This document shows positions 33,396-44,723 of a stretch of 64,000 nucleotides of DNA, piece by piece. Position 1 is the stretch's first letter. The number at the start of each line of letters is the position of its first letter. Made by a program: the position numbers and the translations under genes. The notes under the pieces were generated by a model, which was not told the origin of the DNA, searched no databases, and worked only from the letters and a program-made list of their open reading frames with translations. The stretch is from Anaspis maculata (lineage: Eukaryota; Arthropoda; Insecta; Coleoptera; Scraptiidae): positions 87,961,277 to 88,025,276 of the forward strand of contig OX421961.1 of assembly GCA_949128115.1 (NCBI GenBank). The letters are read 5' to 3'.

Positions 33396-34403
33396 TACAA
33401 CATTAAAGGTCACTTTTTCCAGTAATCAAAAGTACCTTTCTGTGTGCCTTTCATTTGATCGCTAGATCTGTATAAACATACTGAGGAGTCCCTAGAAGGA
33501 CGAAACACGAGAAATGTTAACCAGATAACATATTCGTATGCACAGACTTCAAAATAGTTAATTTTATCCTCGGTTTTATCCGAAGATGTTGACCGCGGAA
33601 ATTTGGGGGTGAAGGAACCTCACATTTCCCCTTACAGGCACCAGGTTTACCACTGGTAGCCCACCGTTTCCCCAAATCACAAAAATATGTTACTGAATCT
33701 TGAAAGCATATGGCTTGATGGAAGAAATCAAAGAAATTATAATATTCCTATCGAGTGTTCTGGAAATGGCGACCACTGTTTTTTGATACTGCGTCGCGAC
33801 GTCATCCGTCTGAACGCGTGGTGCTCTCTCTATATTTGGGAAGTGAGTAATAATGAACAGTCACACCAAGTTTCATGTACTTATCACAAACAACAAGTTC
33901 CTACAGAGCTCAATAGATGAACACTTGATTTCATCTTTATCTCTTATTATTACCAATTATCTTTGTCAAATGATTGCGCAACTCATTTTTCACGTCAGAA
34001 TCGACATCAGCGGATGAAAATCATTCGAAAATGACTACTCACTTGCCTTTGTGGGTCTTCATTGGACCATACTAGACCTGGAGCTTCAAATTCTGAAGAT
34101 ACCCCCACCCCTCCATTCCCGAGAGGCAAATTTGGTGGTGCTGCGGGTCAAAACGCTTGAATAGGTCCAATGATCATCTGTGCCAAAAATAATCGAAATC
34201 GTTAGAAGTGCAGAATAATTTGGTGTACCGCTACGACTAAGAAAGATAATCGGAAAATTCAAAAACCGTTTCGAGATATGGGTGCACCATCCTCCCTGGA
34301 CCAGTTGAAAATATCCAAAAACCGACATGAGCGAGTAGATCGGCGAAGTTAATCAAAGCGTTACTCAAGTGCCAATAATTATTATTGACGTATTTTTACT
34401 ATT

Positions 34404-34490
34404 TAGTAGAACGCAGTAGTTAACAGAGTGTGTTTAAACGTTCATCTCTTAATTATAAAAGTACGCAGCGCGCAAGTTCGTAAAATTATG
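34404..34490 (+). repeat. Diverged LTR tail, family 1 (fragment)
   Basis: GTAGAACGCAGTAGTTAACA.AGTGTGTTT, then ATCTCTTAATTATAA, follows the 3' part of the solo LTRs (GTACGCAGTAATAAACAGTGTG..). It is an old fragment with no 5' part. Confidence 0.4.
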
Positions 34491-34689
34491 ATAATTTTAA
34501 GACGATTAAATAATAATTTTACAGCGAAATAAAAGTGGGTTTGCAGTTTCAAATTTGGCGTGCGGCTTTCTAATAGAGTATTGTGTACTTTTTTTATATT
34601 TCTTACTTTTAGATGTTTGAGAGAATGTGAATTTGAAAAAAAAAATTCTCCAAAAAGTAAAAAGACACAAAAATGTACAATACCTTTTA

Positions 34690-35314
34690 TAGATAGATAG
34701 ATAGATAGATTTATTTTCATACCAACATACAAAATATGTACGTATTGTACACGTCAGAAAAAATCACATGGGTATAAATCACAGAAAGTAATCACAAATT
34801 GCAGTAATGGTAAGTCAATTAAAATGTTAATTACAACAAAAGACAAACACTAACAAGACAAATTTCCATCCAACATGTATTCCTTTACAGAGTAGTACGC
34901 TTTTTGTATTAGTATCCTCTTGAGATTACTTTTAAACATTTTGACATTTCTAACATTTTTTATTTGGTCCGGTAGCTTGTTGTATATTGTCAGACTTATA
35001 TGCGACGGAGACTTTTCGAATTGACTTGTGGAGTGCTTTCCAGTTCTCAGCAAATTTCCAAATCTAGTCCTGTAATCATGAGCTGCACCGACTGTTCGAT
35101 AACTATCTGTATTCGTTTTTACGTATAATGCCGCAGTATAAATCAACATACCAGGAACAGTTAGTATATTTTGCTTAACAAACTCTACTTTGCAAGATTC
35201 TCTAGGCTTCAGTGAATGTGCCTTGCCTGGTGTTATACATACACCAGACAAGTCTAGGGATATTTTGTATTCTATCTCTCCAGCAGCTCCCTGCAAATCT
35301 CTATTTTTTTTCAA
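34690..35314 (-). pseudogene. Non-LTR retrotransposon 3' fragment (reverse-transcriptase C-terminal tail)
   Basis: The minus-strand frame down to 34850 has FVKQNILTVPGMLIYTA, HDYRTRFGNLL, LTIYNKLPDQIKNV and FKSNLKRILIQKAYYSVKE. This is the conserved tail after the reverse-transcriptase domain in many insect LINE elements of the Jockey/CR1 assemblage. A TAG interrupts the frame just upstream of 35314, so the catalytic part is missing. The 3' end has AATAAA followed by (TCTA)n at 34688-34712, a simple-repeat terminus rather than poly(A). A 5'-truncated dead copy. Confidence 0.75.
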
Positions 35315-36366
35315 TGTCTATGCTTCCCCACGACTGCTGATTGCTTGTCTGCGTTTTTGCCTCTATACTCTATACAAATGAAAAGCACCGTACATTTCTT
35401 TGGGGGCCTCCCTGAAGATTTCAAAATAAAATTTTATAATGGGTGAGTAAGTATCACAAGACAAACGAAAAACTGTTGATGATCATTAGTACAAACAAAA
35501 ATCATTTCATTCTAATGATTCTAAGTGATAAACTGTACGAAATATGAGAACCGTTCACTAACAAATCGGCTTATGTTTGACTATTTAAGTAGGTATGAAA
35601 ATCCAGAATTCCGCGTAAATTAAATAAGCAAAATGACTTTCCTCAGTTTACAAGAAGTGTTCCAAGAGTTTGTTGAACTCCTTGACAACACTGATCAATT
35701 AATTTATAATTATTTTTGTTGTTGGCGTATTTTTTACATAATTGTCCAATCGTAATAATTAACAGCAATTTAAACGGAACGAGCTTTTCGCTGACGCGCC
35801 AATATCATGAGGTATACAGGGTGGTGAAAATTTCGATGCTCACCATTGGTATCTTCGAAACGGTAAGAGATACGAGGTCGGTTAAATTAGGAAAAAGTTG
35901 CGCATTTTTGTGGGGATTGCGAATCTGAAAAGAGACTTCGAATATTTTGATTGGTTCCCGATTTATCACGAAAAAACTGAAAATTCTGATTTCAGAAATT
36001 ATTTTTTATCTTTCCAACCATTCAAGCTATTTTGATCAAACTTAGTAGTTTTAGGTTTTTGACCACTCCGAGTCGAATAACGTTGACAGAATTTTTTCAG
36101 GTCTTCTAGATTTCAAATTATGATAGTCAACTTTTGTTTTTCTTATGGCCGCCATATTGGATTTTTGCACTAATAGATAGAGAAAAAAAATAGTTTTCCG
36201 AATTAGTACCCAACATGTTCATTTTATGACATTTTTAGCGTCAAATTTTGATTTTTTCGTAAATTATTGACAAAATCGGGAATGCTTTAAAAAACAATTG
36301 AAATATTGTCTATAGCAACAACAAAAAAATGACAGATGGTGTGCAATTGACGTATCTAACTTCTTA

Positions 36367-36597
36367 ATCGTGTTTTGTGCTTGTTTGTACCGAGAGTTCA
36401 TAAATTAAATGGGTCAAGAGTGTCTGTTAGTTTAAAAACGTCTGTCGGAGCTAGCATCGTTCTTGTTAAAGTTTTACAAATTCATTTCAAAAGGAGTAAG
36501 GATTACCCTCGGGATTACCCTAGTTTCGACAGCACGTTTTTGAATTCACAGGCACCCTTGACTCATAACTCTCGGTACAAACAAGCACAAAACACGA
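36367..36597. mobile_element. Inverted repeat at the centre, split by the small CCGAGAGTT element
   Basis: TCGTGTTTTGTGCTTGTTTG, TA, then the 36390-36575 insert, TA, and the exact inverse of the 20-mer. Without the insert it is a 43-base perfect palindrome with TA in its middle. The insert's own ends (CCGAGAGTTCATAAATT) match 33035-33395. Confidence 0.75.
36390..36575. mobile_element. Small element, CCGAGAGTTCATAAATT ends, copy 2
   Basis: 186 bases, TA on both sides, ends CCGAGAGTTCATAAATTAAA and inverse ...CTCATAACTCTCGG. Shares GGGTCAAG.GTG and AAAAACGTCTGTC.GA with copy 1 but is shorter inside. Confidence 0.75.
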
Positions 36598-36599
36598 TA

Positions 36600-36795
36600 A
36601 CTGGCGGCTTTACAGAACTTCGTTTGTCGCCGGCGACAGTGTCGCTGGCCAATAGGATTCGATCTGCCTGTACTTCCCTACCTCCCCCTATAATTTTCGC
36701 GACACGAGTTCCTGTCGTCGTGTCGTTCAAATTATTTAACTACAGTGGAGTGGGGGACTGTCACCGGCGAGAACCGAAGTTCTGTAAAGCCGCCA
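36600..36795. mobile_element. 196-bp inverted repeat (TGGCGGCTTTACAGAACTTC ends)
   Basis: TGGCGGCTTTACAGAACTTCG at the left and its inverse at the right, flanked by TAA on both sides. Next to the ends GTCGCCGGCGACAGT and ACTGTCACCGGCGA form a second stem. It sits directly beside the other insert in the centre of the 35817-37344 palindrome. Confidence 0.7.
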
Positions 36796-37344
36796 TAAGA
36801 AGTTAGATACGTCAATTGCACACAATCTGTCACTTTTTATTGTTGCTATTGATAATATTTCAATTGTTTTCCAAAGCATTCCCGATTTTGTCATTGATTT
36901 ACAAAAATTTCGGAATTTGACGCTGAAAATGTCATGAAAAGAACATGTATAGTACTAATTCGGAAAGCTAATTTTTTTCTCTATCTATTAGTGCAAAAAT
37001 ACAATATGGCGGCCATAAGGAAAAGAAAAGTTGACTATCATAATTTGAAATCTAGAAGGCCTGAAAAATTTCTGTCAACGTTATTCGACTCGGAGTGGTC
37101 AAAAACCTAAAACTACTAAGTTTGATCAAAATAGCTTGAATGGTTGGAAAGATAAAAAATAATTTCTGAAATCAGAATTTTCAGTTTTTTCGTGATAAAT
37201 CGGGAACCAATCAAAATATTCGAAGTCTCTTTTCAGATTCGCAATCCCCACAAAAATGCGCAACTTTTTCCTAATTTAACCGACCTCGTATCTCTTACCG
37301 TTTCGAAGATACCAATGGTGAGCATCGAAATTTTCACCACCCTG

Positions 37345-38133
37345 TATACCATAAAAAAACATCAATTAGAAGGTTAAGCAATTAAATATAATTAGTTTAC
37401 CTACGGACCATGCAGTTTCAGCCTTGTTAGACTAATAGGTTTTTTATATCGCCGAGTCCCGGGTGAAATTAATGGCCTCATTTGGAAAAGGTAAAACCGA
37501 ATCAAAAGCTCCTTTTCAACTTCATACAATGCTATTTTATCGCAGAGCTTCAGTTGCCTAAACAACCTGATAATTTGAATTTTGTTTTGCTGGATTGTTT
37601 CAGCGAAGATGGTGAAACTTATGCGTAGTTATGATTTAGAAATGGTGGAGGTGCTTAACATGAAGAAAACAACAAACTGGAAATGGTGTTTCCGTGTGAG
37701 CAGGTTTTGTATTGAGAATTGGAAGTGCCTTCGTAGTCGGGCCCAGGGCCGGCTTCACAGCTCTTGGCGCCCAAGGCAAAGTTCTGTGATGCGCCCTATG
37801 AATGAAAAAATTTGTGATTTCTTTCAGGAGATACAACAATTGCAATTTGATTATCGTACTTTTTGGCTGTGTCACTTGATTTCGCCCTTTGAAATACAAA
37901 AAAGACGCAGGATGTACTAAACCTAAGGTTGTAGAATTCTGGGTCTCGGGAGATGACTTGGTGTCGAGAACATGAATGTCATAATTTGCAACCACCATCA
38001 ACAACAACTATCGATATCCAACACAATCGACATAACTGAAGCAACCAGAGAGCTCAAATTGGGGCTGTTCCAGTGAAATCGAGAGATATTGAACCCAATA
38101 GATTGACAATTGGAAAACATTGAAATACACCAC
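37345..38133. other. Unassigned stretch with one hAT-like terminus
   Basis: GCCCAGGGCCGGCTTCACAG at 37741, with GCGCCCAAGGCA beyond it, looks like a single terminus of a hAT-type element; no partner was found. No exon was recognised. Confidence 0.35.
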
Positions 38134-38141
38134 CATAAGGT

Positions 38142-38574
38142 CAGTAGCGTACCAACGGGGGGGAGGGCGGTCCGCACCGGGTACCAACAGTAAGGGGGTG
38201 TCAGTGTCGGATTATTTGCGGTGCAAAAGGAGTCTACAAAACTGGGACGCAAGGCCTTGGAGGGTGCAAAACAAGCTGGTGGAGACGCGTCTTCCGAAAA
38301 AATTTCGCCTGCGGCGCTTTTTTCTCGCCTTACTCACTATTCGTAGTGTTTTTCGCTTTGTCGGGAATCGTTTTTCCATGTCCAAAAATACCATGTCACT
38401 AATTGGGCGCGATTTTTCAATCCTAAAAATATAAGGGCGCAAAATTGCCTAATTCGGCACAGGGGGTGTCACTAGCACTACTCAGTCTCCAGCTCATTCT
38501 CTAGGTAGGTTTGGGGGGAGGGGGTGCCACAGGATAGTCCGCCCTGGGTGCCAAATACGCTAGGTACGCCACTG
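38142..38574. mobile_element. hAT-like MITE with exact 8-bp target duplication
   Basis: CATAAGGT occurs on both sides (38134-38141 and 38575-38582). The ends are CAGTAGCGTACC and GGTACGCCACTG, a typical CAGTGGCG-type hAT terminus. The inside is GC-richer (GGGGGAGGGCGG, CGCCTGCGGCG) and non-coding. 433 bases. Confidence 0.88.
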
Positions 38575-40631
38575 CATAAGGTGTCTGTTTGGACACAAGT
38601 TTGTTTTTCTAGGTTGGATAGTATCTAACTTTCTACCATTCTACCTTTTCAAAATTCTCAAGATGAAACTGATAGTCTTACTGCAATTATTGAAGTACAT
38701 AACTACATATACATGCATTATCCAATATAATTGTAGCATACACTCACCTTTCCATAGATGGTGAGTGTCAGTCAGAAGTCCGTCTGGAAGTCAGGAAGGG
38801 ACCTTCTGGTCTGGTGCCGAATTCTGTCGCTTGCAAATCACAAGTTGCGATACGAAAAGCAGACAGGAAGCACTGTCACTCGCTTGGTGCCGGCTACAAT
38901 ACGGAGGCCGGGAGTGCCAGTCACCATGCAATAGCCGGCTCCGGCTACAATATATACGTAGCCGGGGCCGGCTACGGAGGCACTTTCTTGAAAATTTTGC
39001 TTTCAAAATTAGATTCAAGGAGGTGAAATAAAAGCTGCTATGTTGGGGGGCCATCTATCCATGAGTGATACAACTATAAACTATAACAAGTTTGATCAAT
39101 TCTTACACAAAAAGATATCAATCTGCTTGAGAGACATACATACTTAGATAGAACCATGGATGGATAGAACAGAGGGTGCGAGGGTACAACATAATAATAC
39201 TCCAGTAGTTCAGTGCCTTATTGAGACCCTAAAGGACAAACGCACTGCTGTAACTATACTGAATCAGGAACAAATCTCGGAAATAATTTTCTCCGGAATG
39301 TGTAAACGACTAAACGGAACCTCCTGAAAAATTAAAAGTTGATAGTCGTTGATAAATAAAACATTAAATTAAGTCGTGGCCGTGGCGGCGTTCGGAGGGC
39401 ACGTGAGAGCGGCGAAAGCTCCCGCCGGTACAAAGTTTGTCCATTCTTGTCAAATAAATATGTAAATGAACGTTTCCCGGATATAATAATCAGAACCAGA
39501 GACTAAGTTATGCAAGTTGGAAACACCGGAAGCGCTCATTTAAGGCCAACTGCGATTTGAAGTGCGGTGCACCACAGTTAATTTCAACTGAGATTTAGCA
39601 GAATTTAAGCTCTTTTCGGTATATTTAGTGCCATACATTCCGATTTAAATGTATAAGAGAAGAAGAGGCTTCTGTTGGCTCTGCAATTTTGTTTGATGCG
39701 GACATAACTTAAGATCAAAAACTCCACCACTGCCTACGCAACACAGCCCATAGCCAGCGTGTGTGACAGTGTGATCGACTGATGGATGGTATATAGGAAG
39801 TGGCGTTACCACGAGAAGCCCCCGATCGTTAAATAGTTAACACTCCGTTAAATATGTACACGTCGACGTAAATTTGAACTTCTGAATACTATTATCATTC
39901 ATTGTAGCTTATCACGAAATGCAGGGAATAACAAACGAGGCGTGGGAACAGATGCACAACATAGGCGCTGGCTTTGAATGCGATCGAACAAAAACATCAG
40001 AGGTCCGGGCTCCAAGTCGCATCAAAGCTCATTGTGTTGGTCGAATTAAACTTTTAAAGCGTCAATTGAACGTGCGTACTCAAACAAGTGTGTGTGTGTG
40101 TGTGCGTGTTGATTAAGTCATGACGATTATAACTACCTAACGACTGTCTCTTCGAACATTATTGCATCTGCTCTCTTTTATATAAATTGATCTTTCTTTC
40201 ATACATGAGCTTATTGTGACGTACAACTACAGATCATACGACGTACCTACCTACTTCATAACACCATGATGCTTCATACAATTCCAATTCTATGAAGCTC
40301 AAAATGATAGCACAAAGAAATTGTTATTAGTATTGATATTATGTCATGTTGTCGAATGATCAATGATTCCTATTAGCGATTTTGTCTGTGAAATTCGAGT
40401 TGGGGCATCAGCGAAAGAGTTGAAACGCGATAAAAAAATTGATTGTTATGAACAACGATTTTTCACCGAAAACACGTGACAAGAGAGTTTAGTAGGTTTA
40501 CCCACTGTGGTTTACCCGCATATGCACACACTCGCCCCATTGTTTTCTCTTGTCAATATTTGACAATGCATCACTTCAGCTATTAAGCAGTTGCAGGACC
40601 GAAAGCGGCAGCAGCATAATGCATTATAATA
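38575..40631. other. Unassigned stretch; GCCGGCTAC repeats
   Basis: GCCGGCTACAATA-type words recur between 38889 and 38975, giving spurious open frames on both strands. A (GT)n tract is at 40087-40107. The remainder shows no recognisable element or exon. Confidence 0.4.
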
Positions 40632-40762
40632 CCGGGTGTTTATAAACGTTTGTGATCGTATCGCCTTTGGAATCCCCTCTCGATCACTACAATTGCGCCT
40701 GTTACTACGTTTTTCGGCCTGACCCAAGCCTGCCGCGATCACAGTCTCTTATAAACACCCCG
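40632..40762 (-). mobile_element. 131-bp MITE, copy 2 (GGGTGTTTATAA ends)
   Basis: TA-CCGGGTGTTTATAAACG to TTATAAACACCCCG-TA. Same length as 14523-14653 and almost identical base for base in reverse orientation, with only a few substitutions. Recent activity of this family is likely. Confidence 0.88.
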
Positions 40763-42683
40763 TATAACCGAGCTCGGTTCTCTTCTCCTTGATCTGGATA
40801 AGAAGGAAGGTTCCAACGTTTTTCTTTATACCTAAGTCGGACAAGTGCAGATCGTTGATAGGCGGCACGACAATGGTATGTCGGAAGGAGAGAAGACCCC
40901 CCCCCCAATGCATGCAAGAAGGATATTTTGATGCGTAGTTGTATCTTTGAAAGTCTGGAGAAGCTGATATGGATATGAATAGCTCTTCTCATGATGCCGG
41001 AGGTCAGAATTCGCGTCGTTGCTTTTCAAAGAACCCTGTGTCCTGCTACACATAGCGAGATGAGAAGGCGGCATGCTGCTGCTTGTTAAAACGAGCTTAG
41101 GATACTAATAACTAATAAGTAATAACAGTTATTCTTCTCTGTGGTAGAAGTCCAAGACGTTGAGAAAAGCCGTGTGTGTTAGGTGTTAGGTACATATCTG
41201 TTAATTGTCATATGTATATGGAAGCCCTTCGAAATTGCCGAATAAGTGTAGTAGGTACACAACTAAAATTACTTACTAAGTTATGTCTAGGTTATTTACC
41301 ATAATTTCATCTAGTCGACAAACGTATGAATAACATCTGAACAGAAGCAAGGTACCTTCGACGGTATAGATTATGAGTACAATGATCAATGACTGTAGCT
41401 ACTGCAAAAGAAACTCACAAGTTATTATTAGTGGGTTAGTTATGCCTTAAAGGCGTTTTCATGACGTCCCTTGCCCTTGCATCCTTACAATGTTATGCAA
41501 TTATATGAACAGGTGCAGAATTAATCGAACGGAGCGTGACGAGAACGATTGTAACTATGGTACCTATACTATACTATACTGGTTTGGATGTGTTATTTCG
41601 GGGCATCAGCAGCAAACCCCTTGTCGTGCATAATCCGATATAATCGGCTGTCAGACATAGTTGACTAAGCAATAAGCCGTCCCAGGTTCAATCCCCGAAA
41701 CCCTCTGTACTGGTGCTTCAGGTTTCGCTAGTGATAGACATTTTCGTTGTTCCCTCTGCGTCTGCATGCTTCTCAGAGAAATGGCCGTTTTATAAGGATC
41801 CGTATAGCCTCTGGTGGTCTTATCCCTTATCAAAGGAACATCTCTCGACTGGCTAAAAAGTCCTAATTTTCCAATATGAAACGAAGCACGAAGCAAACTT
41901 GGTTCGACAATTGTCACAGGGATAGCATTGCATAGCATGGACGGCCATTATTTTAGCAGCGTCGAGATAGAAAAGTAGTGTGTAAGAGCATTTTTTGCTC
42001 TATAATAATAATTATGTAAGTAAGTATATCAAGTCGTTCAATTAACGGAAGCAAGAATCAAAGTCTGGCGCATTTGCTTCTCTCTTCGAGGAGGATAGAA
42101 ACGAACAAAGCTTCTTACTAATTCCGTATGTATAGGTACCTACATAGATTTATTGACGATGGGCACGTCCAATTAGAAACTCTAGACTTTTTTCTCGCAC
42201 TCATCGCGCATGAAGCACTTAGGCAGATAGATAAATAATCCAGGAAATCGACGTTTGTGACATGTTAATCGCTGCTAAAAGGTTATAGCTTTTATGCTTA
42301 TCAGCAGGTAGTTAATTGCATAATTAATTCACACATTTTTACACTGGTCCATGAACGTGTAAAATTCAAATGAGATAGTTGTGTACCTACCGTTACGGCT
42401 TAACCCTTTGCTACAGCTTTGTGGCGTTATTAACAGGATCATGATCTCTGATAGAGAATTTTCATAGTACAGTGGTATACGCACAACTGTTTAGCATTTC
42501 TTGATCGATATCGCACGATCAAACTTGGCATTATCATGAATTTTTTGGGCCAATAGGTACAGGGTGTTTCATCCTCCACGGCAATCGCGTTCAACTCAAA
42601 AACTATGCGTCCTAGAAAAACAAAATTTCCATTGTATCATCTATTAGCTGGAATCTTCCGGAAAAAGGGTAATTTTGATATTA
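40763..42683. other. Unassigned stretch; one unpaired transposon end
   Basis: An unpaired TACAGGGTGTTTCATCC terminus is at 42557. No exon was recognised; (GGTA)-like words are frequent. Confidence 0.4.
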
Positions 42684-43479
42684 CAGGGTGGTTCAAAAAC
42701 AACGTTTGAAGAAATACTTGTGATTTTACATGTTTCATCTCTATACAAGGTCAATGACGTTGAAGCAATAAAAGGCCTTTGCACTAGTTTTCATTTGCAC
42801 GTATTCTGCCGCCAATACATATCAAAGATATCTCATTCTGTAACTTTTAACTAGTATCTCGAATCGTGTTTTCTGGGGAAGTGTCATTGTTATTGTCACT
42901 GGGAATTCGTTTATTGCGATCGTCAATCAATCGTCATCAATGTCAAAAATGGTATTGTATCCTAGAGAACAATTGAAAGACATGCTGTTCTTACTCGCAG
43001 AGCACCAGAAAAACATTTCTCGAACCCAAAAACGTTCCGCCGAACTCTATATCCCGATAGAAGACAACCGAGCTTCAACTGTCTGAAGCGATTACTTGGA
43101 AGATTCAACGAGGACGGCACCGTGGCATATAAAGCACAAGTCTACCGTCTACCAGAACTTCCCCGCACGACAAATAATGAAAATGTAGTTTCTCTTCTTG
43201 ATGTTGTCACTGGTGATCCTAAAGAAAGCCAGATGGATGTATCTCAACAAATAGATGTTTCTTCGGATGTATCCCTATCATCTGTGAATCGAATGGTGAA
43301 AAAGTGCTGTTTGCATCCATATAAGGCAACTCGTTTCCAAGAAATTTCCGAAGACGATCACCAAAGGTGTATTCGTTTTTGCCAAAGGATATTAGCCTAT
43401 TAATTAACTAACCTAGTATAGAGATGAATCATGTAAAATCATGAGCATTTCTTTAACACGTTGTTTTTGAACCACCCTG
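42684..43479 (+). mobile_element. Tc1/mariner-type element carrying the N-terminal transposase part
   Basis: TA at both sides; ends CAGGGTGGTTCAAAAACAAC with inverted arms of about 65 bases (42684-42750, 43415-43479). Inside is the helix-turn-helix part of a transposase followed directly by the right terminus; the catalytic domain is missing, as in an internally deleted, non-autonomous copy. Confidence 0.88.
42940..43403 (+). pseudogene. Transposase N-terminal fragment (DUF4817-like helix-turn-helix)
   Basis: Starts at ATG 42940 (MSKMVLYPREQLKDML, FLLAEHQKNISRTQKRSA) and meets a TGA after 48 residues. With a one-base frame slip it goes on as KRLLGRFNEDGTV (conserved in the family) and TNNENVVSLLDVV.GDP. 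Then come a helix-turn-helix-like DVSLSSVNRMVKKCCLHPYK and RFCQRILAY, where the family's catalytic domain would begin. Stops at 43403, just before the inverted terminus. Broken and truncated. Confidence 0.8.
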
Positions 43480-43546
43480 TATTTCAAAAGACCTTTTTAT
43501 CTGGAAGATTTTAGGATTTATTGAATTTATGAAGTGATTATCTATA

Positions 43547-43982
43547 GGGACCATGCATGGAGGCGGAGCCAAGCAGTTTGTGATTAGCAGCGATCGGGGT
43601 GGCCGACTAGGAAACTTCGCACCACCCATTCGTTTGACAGCATGACAGCAGTTTGCTGCTTGGCAGCTTGACGGCACTTGACCTAACATGCAAATAGTTC
43701 TCGTGATCTAGTGCCGTGCGTTGTTATATTTTCGCCTGGGGCCCTATTTCTAAGAAGGATGTGATCCGTTCACATGTGAAGTTGCCAGGTAACCAGGGCT
43801 ATGATTGGCTGCATCGCGATCGCCCGGTGATCGTTCCTCTTTAAAAATAACGTCCCTGGTGTTTTGGATGTTGTTGGCTCTCCAAGTGCCGTCAAGCGTC
43901 AGTTGTCGCTGTCAAAAAATGTAGGATAGTTGTTGTCAACCTCGCTCACTACACTGCTCTACATGACATCATGCACGGTCCC
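43547..43982. mobile_element. 436-bp MITE (GGGACCATGCATG ends)
   Basis: TATA-GGGACCATGCATGGAGG at the left, ATCATGCACGGTCCC-TATA at the right. The inside is GC-richer (GCGATCGGGGTGGCC, GCGATCGCCCGGTGATC). The terminus resembles that of 54712-55417 (GGGTCCTTGCATGA). Confidence 0.72.
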
Positions 43983-44723
43983 TATACGATTTCATTGCAA
44001 ACCTTGATAATCAGTTGCCGCATATCCCATCCTTCGTACCTAATCGATTTTTTGCTCAATTCATTTTATTCAATTTTACACACAAGAAAATGATAAATTG
44101 ACATGGTCTTTGTCGTTCACGATCATTAATTCGATTATGCATTTTAATTCGTTCAGGAAAAAAACATTTTCATAATGGTATCTTTCGGAGGATGATGTGC
44201 CAAGAAGAAGCACCATCTTCACACTTCAAGTCAAGTTTTGAGCCTCGCCAGACGTAATGGCGGATGCTACTTGTGGTCGCTTTTTTTTCAACATTTCTCT
44301 TATTTTCCTCGTTTCCTAGCAAAATTTACTCAAATCTTTTATGTCTCCCGAACGGTTCAACATAATTGAGTTCGTTCTTTCGTTAGTCAAATCTTATCTA
44401 TTTATTTCTGCTTGATACCGATGACCGAGCCGACGACATTATTTTGAGGTCAGATTCAAACAATATTAAACAATAATAGATAATGCACGAGTCGCGATGT
44501 TAGTCTGAGATAACGACGCGCGAGTATGCACTGTATTTCTTAACTTTTACGTTATCATATCTTTGGATTTAATTAAGCTATGTGTTTAATTTTTTTTTAT
44601 TAAACTACACATAGGAACCTTTGTAATGGTGTAGGAGCGACTAAAAAACAGTTGTTCAATAATATTTTCATGTTTCCAGTCCATATGAACTAGTAGGTGT
44701 GATTTTGCCTCATCAGAAAAAGG

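Larger units (their letters stand above)
31790..34237. mobile_element. Palindromic element, GT(C/T)GTAGCGGTAC ends, copy 1
   Basis: TA-GTCGTCGCGGTACGGGCC at the left, inverse GTACCGCTACGAC-TA at the right. The arms (to about 32580 and from about 33450) share TTTTGACCCGCAGCACCA, GGGGTGGGGGTATCTTCAG, ATGATTTTCATCCGCTGATG and GGGGAAACGGTGG. The loop contains the 33035-33395 element and a possible SINE piece (32745-32890). It is related to 52149-53597. Confidence 0.85.
27320..34313. mobile_element. Giant palindrome, 3.7 kb when later insertions are removed
   Basis: The left end (AACTGGTCCAGGGAGGTTGG, 27323) is matched by CCTCCCTGGACCAGTT at 34291-34306. The matching runs inward through TATCTCGAAACGG, AGAAGGGGAAGC.CAAAAGC, GAGTTCTTGGACCGTCAA and TCTTTCGGTCGGTCG to a centre near 29100. 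The right arm is interrupted by two further TA-flanked palindromes (30925-31777 and 31790-34237) and by about 140 bases (30120-30260) absent from the left arm. Confidence 0.8.
35817..37344. mobile_element. Young palindromic element with nearly identical arms (CAGGGTGGTGAAAA ends)
   Basis: TA-CAGGGTGGTGAAAATTTCG at the left and the exact inverse before TA at the right. The arms 35817-36364 and 36798-37344 are 548 and 547 bases and differ at only a few positions. Before later insertions the arms met at the perfect palindrome AACTTCT TA AGAAGTT, that is, with no loop. The centre now holds two further inverted repeats (36367-36597 and 36600-36795). Confidence 0.9.

Noticed and set aside
36375..36806. 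143-codon plus-strand frame
   Set aside because: It spans the two inverted repeats at the centre of the 35817-37344 palindrome and ends in their inverted terminus; no domain.
37582..38007. Frames of 112 and 123 codons on opposite strands
   Set aside because: Low-complexity overlap with a single hAT-like terminus, no conserved motif, no splice signals that extend them.
38765..39031. 88-codon frame rich in R/L/Q
   Set aside because: Produced by GCCGGCTAC tandem words; the opposite strand is open as well.
41670..41760. Possible second tRNA-derived sequence (GGTTCAATCCCCGA)
   Set aside because: Only a loose B-box-like word; no A box at the proper distance and no terminal repeat.
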